A stretch of 30,698 bases of DNA from IMG/VR virus record IMGVR_UViG_3300044700_000206, positions 1 to 30,698 of that record; one strand, written 5' to 3'. Under the pieces are notes generated by a model. That model was not told where the DNA came from and ran no database searches. It worked only from the letters and a program-made list of their open reading frames with translations. Source of the DNA: a virus. The number at the start of each line of letters is the position of its first letter. Position 1 is the first letter of the stretch. The position numbers and the translations under genes are program-made. Positions 6,054-12,753 of this stretch are shown here, in pieces.

Positions 6054-8481
6054 TGTTGAAGTTAATGCCACTAGCATGACACCAAGCGCACCTGTAGGAG
6101 GAGCCGACGCTCTTGCTCCTCTTACAGCTGCATTGGATAAACTTCATACAGCTTTATCCTCTGTAGAAACAACTATTAAAGCTTTAGACATTGGTAAAGC
6201 GTTTACGGTAACGCTGAGTAATGAACTAAGTGCATTTGTCAGTCGTTTTGATACTATCCTCACCCAGTTTACAAATAAGTTTAATGATAAGCTAGATAAG
6301 TTATTATCCAACATTACGGTTACGGCTAAAGGAGGAAAAGGAAAAGGAGGGTTGGTACAAGACGACGATGAAGAAGAAAATCCTATTATTCGTGCAGCCA
6401 AAAAAAGGCGTAAAAATCTTCAGTTTGAAAGGGATGTTCGTGCGGAGCTAGAAACAAGAGCGCATTCTAAGGGTACTTTACACGAACCATGGAAGCCATT
6501 TAATCGTTCTTCTATACCAAATAAACTATACAGTAATATTCCTAAAGTTCCGATGTCTATGCGGTCGGAAGATGAGCAATTTAAAGCATACATAGCTACT
6601 CAACAAAAAAGAGGAAGGTTTAAAGATAGAGCGGTTGCTGAAGGATTCATGCCCGGTCCATTGTCTAAAATGGATAAGCAAGTTAAGACTGTAGAAGAAG
6701 AAGTAAAAGATCTTTTAGATAGAGCTACTCGGCGCAAAGAAGTAGAGAGCATATACAATAAACAAGCTGAAAGTATGGGATTACCTACAAAAGGAGGTAA
6801 ATCCGACATACAAATAGAACGAGAAACAAACTTAAAAGAAGCTGCTAAAGAAAAAATAGTCAGAGAAAAACAAGAAAAAGAAGCACAGGAGCGTAAACGA
6901 ACTAGCCTTATTGTTCGACAAACAGACTATGGTGTAAAAGCAGATAAAGTAGCAGGATCGTTTTTAGATAATTTTAAAAAATCTATGGAAGCCTCTAAAA
7001 AGGCTATGACAATACCGTCTCCTTATAATAGAAACTATCTTAAAAACTTAAGCAGTGAAAAAGATTATAGAAATTTTGTAACGCCTACAGGTTCCTATTC
7101 AGGTACTTTTGCAGGTGAGCCTAAAAAGTTTACCGCAGTACCTTCTCCTTACAGTACATTTTTCCGTAGAGGAATGTCTAGTGACAAGGAATGGAAAAAC
7201 TTTGTAACACCTACAGGGTCGTTTGGAGGACTACCTCCTTCTACTCCTAAAGTTACTAATGGAACTGGTGGGTTTGACTGGAAGAAGTTGCTTGGAGCAG
7301 CTGGATTAGGTTTTGCATTCACAGGTGGAGCAGGTGTTGCTGCTGCTGCGATTGTCAAGTTATTGCCAAAGGTTGTTAAAGCGTTTGAACCTGTCATTGA
7401 CTTGGGTAATGCGTTGGTTGATTCATTGGATCCGTTAGCAGAGACAATAAATTCTGCTCTTACACCATTCAGAGACTTGGCAAACCAGCTAAAACGATTC
7501 TCTGTCCTTGGAGGATTTGGTGCATCCTTCAACATGAATCGCATCAATGCCCAGTTTGAATCGAATCTGAATGATCTGATGGGTAGTATGCTAGAGACGG
7601 TCAGTAGTATATTCTCCAACCCATTAGCTGGCATTATGAATGCTGCAAGTATGATTGGTAAGTTTGTTGACATGGTTGATCCAGCGGCCATGGCATTGTT
7701 TCAACAGACCATGAGAGATACTTTTGCTGTAATCGGTACTGCACTCAGACCTGCTATGTTTGAATTATCCAAGATGTTGCGATCCTTTGCAGATCATTTG
7801 CACCCTGTATTGCAAGGAGCAATGCCTAGGATTATGTCTGGGCTTGAGTCTCTTGCAACGGCATTTGAAAAGAACTTACCTCTCATTACTTTGATGATTG
7901 AAAAGTTTGTTGGTGACTTTACTAAACAAATTGACAAAAGCGGATCGTTGTTTGAAAACGCTTTAGATCCTAAAAAACTAATGAAAGATTTTGAAAACTA
8001 TCAAAAAGGTATTAAAGTAAAAGAAGAAACAGGTGGGTTTGAAAAAGCATTTGAAAGATTTGTTTATAGAACTGATAGAGAATTTGAATTAAAAAAAGGC
8101 TTTCAAAGTACTGCTAATCTAATATTAAAATTAGCCGGTAAAGAAGGTGGCATTGAAAAGAACAAAGATTTTCTTACCAGCTTTTTAAAGACTATTATTG
8201 ATAAAACCAAACCAGCTAGCACTGTAGGGTTAGCTAGAGTTACGGATGCTTCTTATGGTGGAGTCGCTGAAGTAGGTAGAGAAGCTGTTCGTAGAGCATT
8301 TGAAGGTAGTAGGCTTCAAGATCTTACCCGAAAAAATAATAGGGAAGATATCGAGACAGCGACTTATAATGCTTTTATAAAAGCACTGGAACAATGGAGT
8401 TCTGGAAGTAAAATATATGCAGGCCCAGAACCTGAAGGAATCCATTCAGGTACTCAATTTTATCCTAAACCTGTACGCTAA
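6037..8481 (+). CDS. Tail tape measure protein, 814 aa
   Basis: By far the longest plus-strand gene, directly after the chaperone pair, which is the defining position of the tape measure that sets tail length and is ejected with the DNA. The first 80 residues are Ala/Thr/Leu helices without Pro. Then come a Gly/Lys loop (GGKGKGG), a long highly charged helical region (about 110-310), a repeat region with two 42-residue units (326-367 and 368-409), and a strongly hydrophobic stretch of LGAAGLGFAFTGGAGVAAAAIV type at about 417-440 that may insert into a membrane. The rest is amphipathic helices. The start at 6037 overlaps the preceding gene by 17 nt. No muralytic or peptidase motif was seen. 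It ends 4 nt inside the convergent minus-strand gene. Confidence 0.88.
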   Translation: MSSGTNVEVNATSMTPSAPVGGADALAPLTAALDKLHTALSSVETTIKALDIGKAFTVTLSNELSAFVSRFDTILTQFTNKFNDKLDKLLSNITVTAKGGKGKGGLVQDDDEEENPIIRAAKKRRKNLQFERDVRAELETRAHSKGTLHEPWKPFNRSSIPNKLYSNIPKVPMSMRSEDEQFKAYIATQQKRGRFKDRAVAEGFMPGPLSKMDKQVKTVEEEVKDLLDRATRRKEVESIYNKQAESMGLPTKGGKSDIQIERETNLKEAAKEKIVREKQEKEAQERKRTSLIVRQTDYGVKADKVAGSFLDNFKKSMEASKKAMTIPSPYNRNYLKNLSSEKDYRNFVTPTGSYSGTFAGEPKKFTAVPSPYSTFFRRGMSSDKEWKNFVTPTGSFGGLPPSTPKVTNGTGGFDWKKLLGAAGLGFAFTGGAGVAAAAIVKLLPKVVKAFEPVIDLGNALVDSLDPLAETINSALTPFRDLANQLKRFSVLGGFGASFNMNRINAQFESNLNDLMGSMLETVSSIFSNPLAGIMNAASMIGKFVDMVDPAAMALFQQTMRDTFAVIGTALRPAMFELSKMLRSFADHLHPVLQGAMPRIMSGLESLATAFEKNLPLITLMIEKFVGDFTKQIDKSGSLFENALDPKKLMKDFENYQKGIKVKEETGGFEKAFERFVYRTDREFELKKGFQSTANLILKLAGKEGGIEKNKDFLTSFLKTIIDKTKPASTVGLARVTDASYGGVAEVGREAVRRAFEGSRLQDLTRKNNREDIETATYNAFIKALEQWSSGSKIYAGPEPEGIHSGTQFYPKPVR
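7012..7263 (+). repeat. Two tandem 42-codon repeats inside the tape measure gene
   Basis: Unit 1 (7012-7137) and unit 2 (7138-7263) encode segments that both begin (I/V)PSPY and both contain S-S-(E/D)-K-(D/E)-(Y/W)-(R/K)-NFVTPTGS at the same distance. The period is exactly 126 nt. The DNA has diverged at many third positions while the protein motif is kept, so this is an old duplication held by selection. A weaker third copy of the short motif (MRSEDEQFKAYI) lies at about 6559-6594, out of register. Confidence 0.85.
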
Positions 8482-9701
8482 AGATCTGGAGCAGTCTCGA
8501 ATACCCATTGGGGATTACAGAACAGTAACTCCATTGGGAAAGACGGATAAAGCATTGGCTGTATATCCTCTGGAAGTTCATCTCCTTTTGTTGCTCCCCT
8601 AATGATACCAGCGTACCAAGTGTTTCCTTGCAAGTAAGGAAGCAGGTTATGTCCTGCATAAATTTCATTACCACCTTCCGATGGATCAGGATAAATCTCA
8701 TCTGTCTTGGGATTCCTATGTATAAACACAAACTCAATGTCACACAATAACTCAGCGGTATACCCTTTATATGTAATTGGAGGTATTCCTCCCGGAATAT
8801 CTTTTAACTCAGGAAAAGGTTTAGGATATATTTTTGTTACATTGACAGCTTCAAGTAACAATGAACCAGCAGGATACCCTGTATCCCATTCACCACCAAA
8901 TATAGGGAGCTGATTGACACTTCCTATCGCTAAATCAAACACAGTTTTATTTTCAGGACTGTTGAGTCCTGTGACATAGCTATAAGGTACTTGAAACCAT
9001 TTTGCTACTACTACTTTAGAAGGAATTAGTATTTTAACTTGCCCTGCATTAGTCATTTGGTAAACATCAAGAGGAGGATCTTTTTCTGCCATAGACGGAA
9101 TGTAGTAAGCATATTGTCCAAGATTACCTGACAAGTATTCTGCTCTTGGAGCAGAGGTCACATAACAAAATCGTTCCCATTCTGGCCATATGTCTGTAAA
9201 TTCAATTGCAGTATTATTTGGCTTGGGAGGATAATAAGTGAGACTTATTTTATTATATTCCATGTATTCGTCAGGAAGAATTTTATAAGGTCTAGGCTCA
9301 AACCCTACGCTAATTTTGTACTCACTGTAGTCTGCAAATACAGGATAGGCAGGTGCTAACAATCGTGCATTAGGATCTTCTGTTACTTCATAAATGTAGT
9401 CAACCGTCTTCTTATACTTATGCCCTTTGTAGGATTCAATCGCTGTAGCAAAGAACCATGGGAATTGAGGATGAGCCAGCGGAAGTTTACGCTGTAGTCC
9501 TGCTCTAGCTAATCCTGCTACTAAAGGAAGTTCAGAACAGTTCCCAATCAGTTGCTCTAATACTCTCCAAGCCTGCTCTGAACCCACCATGAATTCCATG
9601 GAGGCTTTACCCCCATCCATACTGAATCCAGTATTGGATGGAGATGTACTGCCAATCGTTTCAGGGAAACGAATCCATTCTTCTCTGGTAAAGTCAGGCA
9701 T
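8478..9701 (-). CDS. Probable virion structural protein, 407 aa
   Basis: The last gene of the minus block, meeting the tape measure gene tail-to-tail with a 4-nt overlap. The start is ATG 9701, preceded only by a weak AAAG-type site. The protein is rich in Pro, Tyr, Phe and Trp with many beta-like stretches, and opens with FTREEWIRFPETIGSTSPSNTGFSMDGGKAS, which looks like a beta domain. There is no membrane segment or signal peptide. Composition is like that of the 380-residue protein at 19554-20696 (WxxP, YxxP and many aromatic residues), suggesting the same class of virion proteins. No family is recognised. A tail tip or other tail component is the likely guess because no other tail tip gene follows the tape measure. 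Confidence 0.6.
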   Translation of the reverse strand: MPDFTREEWIRFPETIGSTSPSNTGFSMDGGKASMEFMVGSEQAWRVLEQLIGNCSELPLVAGLARAGLQRKLPLAHPQFPWFFATAIESYKGHKYKKTVDYIYEVTEDPNARLLAPAYPVFADYSEYKISVGFEPRPYKILPDEYMEYNKISLTYYPPKPNNTAIEFTDIWPEWERFCYVTSAPRAEYLSGNLGQYAYYIPSMAEKDPPLDVYQMTNAGQVKILIPSKVVVAKWFQVPYSYVTGLNSPENKTVFDLAIGSVNQLPIFGGEWDTGYPAGSLLLEAVNVTKIYPKPFPELKDIPGGIPPITYKGYTAELLCDIEFVFIHRNPKTDEIYPDPSEGGNEIYAGHNLLPYLQGNTWYAGIIRGATKGDELPEDIQPMLYPSFPMELLFCNPQWVFETAPDL

Positions 9702-9751
9702 ATTATTTCTTTCTATGATCTCGTTTAATAGGTCTACGCTTTGCTTTCCTA

Positions 9752-9784
9752 CCGTAAGCTCCTACGAGCTTCAGAGTCTTACGG
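9752..9784 (-). other. Hairpin after the small membrane protein gene
   Basis: A 7-bp inverted repeat (CCGTAAG at 9752-9758 and CTTACGG at 9778-9784) encloses a second perfect one (AAGCTC and GAGCTT at 9756-9761 and 9766-9771, loop CTAC). The two are alternatives because they share bases. The position straddles the stop codon of the upstream minus-strand gene (9779-9781) and precedes the last gene of the block. No T-tract follows, so a simple terminator is not supported. RNA processing or stability control is possible. Confidence 0.5.
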
Positions 9785-10111
9785 GTTGAGGGCTGGCGCA
9801 TCTATAGGCTTTCTGACCCTACTGGGCCGGGAATCCATCTCATCCAGCTTATGAAGAATTGCATCTTGTGACTCAGCTAATCGTTCCTGAGTCTCAACAA
9901 CCTTAGTCATAGTCTTATCAAAGTTATTTAAAGAAGCACTAAGATCATCAACAAACTTTAAATGCTTTGCGATTACAGGTACACCTACATGGGTAGCAAA
10001 CCATTTAATTGCTTCCCTACCAAACCAGATTAGGGCCACTATCAGTGCTATAAACAAACCAAAATCTTTGGCAAGTGAAGTAAACACTGAAGGTGACCCC
10101 ATATCTGTCAT
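9779..10111 (-). CDS. Small membrane protein with coiled coil, holin candidate, 110 aa
   Basis: Starts at ATG 10111 with CGGAG 7 nt upstream. The N-terminal region contains one strong membrane helix (about 14-32: FGLFIALIVALIWFG). After it lie a basic turn, a predicted coiled coil (about 50-90, with NNFDKTMTKVVETQERLAESQDAIL) and a Pro-rich end. One N-terminal anchor plus a cytoplasmic or periplasmic coiled coil is common in phage lysis proteins of holin or accessory type. It lies two genes after the papain-like peptidase, next to another membrane protein. The lysis role is inferred; a membrane accessory protein with another job is possible. Confidence 0.6.
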   Translation of the reverse strand: MTDMGSPSVFTSLAKDFGLFIALIVALIWFGREAIKWFATHVGVPVIAKHLKFVDDLSASLNNFDKTMTKVVETQERLAESQDAILHKLDEMDSRPSRVRKPIDAPALNP

Positions 10112-10128
10112 GGCGTAACTCCGTTAGC

Positions 10129-10452
10129 TTATCCAATATACTCGGAAAGCAGACGAATTGCTAGCTTAATTACTACAGAAAGTGCCAGTGCAGGAAGAAT
10201 ACCTGCACCTGCTACACTGTTAGGCATAGCTTCTTCTTTGGAGTACTGGATCAGGCTTTCCAGAGCAACTTCCTCAGAAAGGTCTCCAGCTTCCCCTATA
10301 ACGCTAGGTAATGGCAAAGCCAACCCTAGGCCGTACCCAGAGATGTTCCAAGCTCCTTGGACCACTTCTGCCATGCTAACAGGGTTACCACGAACCTTGT
10401 CCAACATAACCATCAAAGCATCAACAGGCATTGTCTTAGGATACTCAATCAT
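10129..10452 (-). CDS. Small membrane protein, possible holin, 107 aa
   Basis: Starts at ATG 10452 with AAGGAG 6 nt upstream. The first 75 residues are amphipathic (MLDKVRGNPVSMAEVVQGAWNISGYGLGLALPLP, then an acidic stretch), and the C-terminus (about 80-107, GAGILPALALSVVIKLAIRLL) is a membrane helix near the end of the chain. It sits between the papain-like peptidase gene and another single-span membrane protein, so the three look like a lysis cassette. No known holin signature is seen; a virion protein with a membrane tail is an alternative. Confidence 0.55.
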   Translation of the reverse strand: MIEYPKTMPVDALMVMLDKVRGNPVSMAEVVQGAWNISGYGLGLALPLPSVIGEAGDLSEEVALESLIQYSKEEAMPNSVAGAGILPALALSVVIKLAIRLLSEYIG

Positions 10453-10462
10453 GGTCGTCTCC

Positions 10463-11377
10463 TTAAATTACCCAGTCTAAACGAAGAGGGAAACCTTCCA
10501 CAGTGGAAAATGCCCAGCTATCGCCATATTGTAACATCTTGTGAATGATCTTGGACTGAGCCCAGAATCCTTCAGGACCGGGTTCACCCCAACCTACAGG
10601 ACCGCTGAAGTAGTTAGGACCCCAGCTGTTGTCAATTCTACCATACTCTGTGCCATCATCCAGCGTAATGTAGCCAGCAAGACACATACAGTGAGCCCAG
10701 CTACCCTGAGGAGCAGCTACACCATTCTGGTTACGGACCTTACTGAATCCCTGATTGGAACAAACAGAGATACCATAGCCTTGGGCAAGAGCTTTCTTTG
10801 CTTCTTCCCAAGTGCTAATCTTGGTAATCGTTTTTACAGGATGGGTTTTCGCAACATTCTCCAACTCTGTAGGCACACCATTGTCGCCGAAGCTACGGCA
10901 AGTACTCTCAGAATATACAGAGAGGTCATACTTTCCGTACTTACCTCTTGCAACAACTCCATATTGTCGAACGAACTCTGCTGCCCAAGCTCCCACAGAG
11001 CCGTCACCACGAATACGCTTTCGACCAATCTCAACCCGAGACCCACCATAAGTTACTTCCTCTGCAATAGCTGCATACTTTTCAGGACTACCTGAAGCAA
11101 TCTCGCATAGCAACGAATACAGAATAGCCCTATTCGTTCCATGAGCAACGCAGCTACCAATAGAACCCTGATTCCTCCAAGGCAGCAATGTACCCAGCAC
11201 CTTTTTAGCAGCGTTCCACAGAAAGGCTTGTTTTGGTAGGGTGGATATTTCATTCGCTGGAGTATTCCCAAAGCTAGGAAAAGGTTGGAGAGCAGCTACA
11301 GATTGGACAGCTTCCGGATCGTTATGCCATCCACACAGTTCTGCCATATCAAATTCAACATCGTGAATAGCACTCAT
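10463..11377 (-). CDS. Papain-like (C1) cysteine peptidase, 304 aa; candidate lysis enzyme
   Basis: The papain catalytic set is complete and in order: Gln70 and Cys76 in the NQGSIGSC motif (the same 6-residue spacing as papain Gln19/Cys25), His229 in WAHCMCLAGY and Asn250 in DNSWG. Length and motif spacing are those of a mature C1 domain with a short N-terminal extension. There is no signal peptide. The start is ATG 11377 after AAAGGTG, in ATGA overlap with the preceding gene. Two small membrane proteins follow, and no lysozyme, amidase or lytic transglycosylase is visible in this window. It may therefore be the endolysin. Alternatives are a maturation protease or a virion-borne enzyme. Catalytic class is firm; the substrate is unknown. 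Confidence 0.9.
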   Translation of the reverse strand: MSAIHDVEFDMAELCGWHNDPEAVQSVAALQPFPSFGNTPANEISTLPKQAFLWNAAKKVLGTLLPWRNQGSIGSCVAHGTNRAILYSLLCEIASGSPEKYAAIAEEVTYGGSRVEIGRKRIRGDGSVGAWAAEFVRQYGVVARGKYGKYDLSVYSESTCRSFGDNGVPTELENVAKTHPVKTITKISTWEEAKKALAQGYGISVCSNQGFSKVRNQNGVAAPQGSWAHCMCLAGYITLDDGTEYGRIDNSWGPNYFSGPVGWGEPGPEGFWAQSKIIHKMLQYGDSWAFSTVEGFPLRLDWVI

Positions 11378-11901
11378 TTTACACCTTTCAAATTAACAAG
11401 TACAGATTGAATTGCAGCTTTAAGTTGTGACTGTAATTCAGGAGTCATAGGAACATCATCAGATACAATCTTGACAAAATCTTTGCTGATCTCTTTCCTC
11501 AAGTCAATCAGGGTATTACCTAGTGGCTTACCCATAGTCTTGAGATTGTCATGGAATGCACCTGTAGTTTTAGCTTCAGGGAGATCCTTCAATGCAGTTT
11601 CCCAAATCTGACTCAGACTGGTTAGTGCCAGTTTCTTCTGAACCAACGGAGTCTTATCCGCATCGTAGAATTTCTGAAAAGGAGATACTACTTCTGGAAC
11701 CACATTAGGTGGTACAACAGGCACAATCTCTGCGTTTTCATCAGCGGGAAGACTAAGGTCAATGGTAGGACCATTGAGTTTGATGGATCCATCAGCGAGT
11801 AGAACAATGGTTACTCCATTATGGATAACCACAGTCTGAGCTTTCTCTACCTTAATGGAAGGAGGTGCAGACAATGCCAAAAACAAAAGGGAACTAAGCA
11901 T
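11374..11901 (-). CDS. Hypothetical protein with a hydrophobic N-terminus, coupled to the peptidase, 175 aa
   Basis: Starts at ATG 11901 with AGGAG 5 nt upstream and ends in ATGA overlap with the peptidase start. The N-terminus MLSSLLFLALSAPP looks like a signal peptide or anchor, though it lacks the usual Lys/Arg before the hydrophobic core. A beta segment with VIHNGVTIVLLADGSIKLNG follows, then a Pro-rich linker (about 65-80) and a helical C-terminal half (about 85-175). No Cys is present. Translational coupling with the peptidase suggests a functional pair, for example export partner, inhibitor or cofactor, but none of these is shown by the sequence. Confidence 0.6.
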   Translation of the reverse strand: MLSSLLFLALSAPPSIKVEKAQTVVIHNGVTIVLLADGSIKLNGPTIDLSLPADENAEIVPVVPPNVVPEVVSPFQKFYDADKTPLVQKKLALTSLSQIWETALKDLPEAKTTGAFHDNLKTMGKPLGNTLIDLRKEISKDFVKIVSDDVPMTPELQSQLKAAIQSVLVNLKGVK

Positions 11902-11909
11902 TCTTACTC

Positions 11910-12200
11910 CTAGAATTGAGAGATCTTGACAAAAAACTGAGACTCCTCAGCTGCATATACTGTACCACTACCTGTCCACTTGTAGTAGTGTATACCACCC
12001 TGTGTCAGTAGATGGTCTACATAGTATTTACCAACAGCGTCTTTGATGACAGCAGCATCTACTAAATAGGTATATGTGATTACAGTACTATCTGGAAGTC
12101 TAAGTTCCAGAACAACTGTAGAAGGATCCACAGTTGTACCTGTAAGATTCTTAAAAGTGACGGAGCATCGTACTACATCACCTGTGTCATATTGAGCCAT
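11910..12200 (-). CDS. Small beta-sandwich protein, 96 aa
   Basis: ATG 12200 is chosen because GGAG lies 7 nt upstream and its TAATG overlaps the stop of the preceding gene; an in-frame TTG at 12206 lacks support. The short protein reads as strands only (DVVRCSVTFKNLTG, STVVLELRLPD, VITYTYLVD, GKYYVDHLL, GIHYYKWTGSG, ESQFFVKI), with the layout of an Ig-like or bacterial/phage beta-sandwich domain. Such small domains are common in phage virion accessory genes. The function is unknown. Confidence 0.6.
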   Translation of the reverse strand: MAQYDTGDVVRCSVTFKNLTGTTVDPSTVVLELRLPDSTVITYTYLVDAAVIKDAVGKYYVDHLLTQGGIHYYKWTGSGTVYAAEESQFFVKISQF

Positions 12201-12388
12201 TAGCAAACTCCGCTGGTTGATTCACAGGGGCATACAGAACTGGATGCAGTGCATAAATAAACTAACGATACTCCAACTTTACAGGAGTATAGTAACTGTA
12301 AGTCTACATGGATACACGCTGCAACAAGTAGCTGAGAGCCACCCATTGCAGCGTATGGTGTACTAGCGTAAGGAACGCTACCGTACAT
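12200..12388 (-). CDS. Small Cys-containing protein, 62 aa
   Basis: Starts at ATG 12388 with a weak, distant GGGAG site and ends in TAATG overlap with the next gene, which supports it as real. The N-terminal YGSVPYASTPYAAMG resembles the short (Y/F)G-S-x-P-Y-A motif seen at the start of several small phage virion proteins. A hydrophobic middle part and five Cys (three in the last 15 residues) follow. The function is unknown. Because it is short and its ribosome binding site is weak, the call is moderate. Confidence 0.5.
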   Translation of the reverse strand: MYGSVPYASTPYAAMGGSQLLVAACIHVDLQLLYSCKVGVSLVYLCTASSSVCPCESTSGVC

Positions 12389-12391
12389 TTC

Positions 12392-12739
12392 TTACAGCAC
12401 TCCCTGACGGGTTGCGATCTTAGCCAGCACGGCCAGAAACTGGGGCATGATGGCTACGATATCAGGATTAGCATCTAGGAAGTCTTGACCCAATTGTTCA
12501 GCCAGACTTTCAATGCTGGTGACATTGCGAATCACATTGTTGGTAGTGATGCTTGATAGTTCCGTAGCGTTTCCCTTTACCCAAAAACTCTCCAGATCAA
12601 ATGTGGAATCAGCTTGGGAGGAGATGGTAGTGCCGCTAAGGAACCATTGATCGTAGGTGGCTCCTGCGACAGGAGGCACAACCGTAGGATCTGTTGCTGG
12701 AATCTCAGGAAACACGGGCTCAGGAATCGTATCAGCCAT
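12392..12739 (-). CDS. Hypothetical protein downstream of the fibre gene, 115 aa
   Basis: Starts at ATG 12739 with AAGGAG 6 nt upstream, 14 nt after the fibre gene stop. An acidic, Pro-rich N-terminal part (about 1-25) leads to a segment with DQWFLSGTTISS and then to a helical C-terminus (about 75-115, ESLAEQLGQDFLDANPDIVAIMPQFLAVL). There is no Cys, signal peptide or membrane helix. It could be a fibre-associated or assembly factor, judged only by its place directly after the fibre gene. Confidence 0.6.
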   Translation of the reverse strand: MADTIPEPVFPEIPATDPTVVPPVAGATYDQWFLSGTTISSQADSTFDLESFWVKGNATELSSITTNNVIRNVTSIESLAEQLGQDFLDANPDIVAIMPQFLAVLAKIATRQGVL

Positions 12740-12753
12740 TGAAAACTCCTTAA

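Noticed and set aside
8460-8500. A bidirectional terminator at the convergent junction
   Set aside because: No stable hairpin with flanking T/A tracts could be found in this stretch.
10541-11095. A 184-codon plus-strand frame
   Set aside because: It is antisense to the papain-like peptidase with intact catalytic residues; no ribosome binding site or recognisable product.
11374-11901. A chagasin-type inhibitor of the papain-like peptidase
   Set aside because: The inhibitor signature (NPTTG-type, GxGG and RPW loops) is not present, so only a general partnership is suggested.
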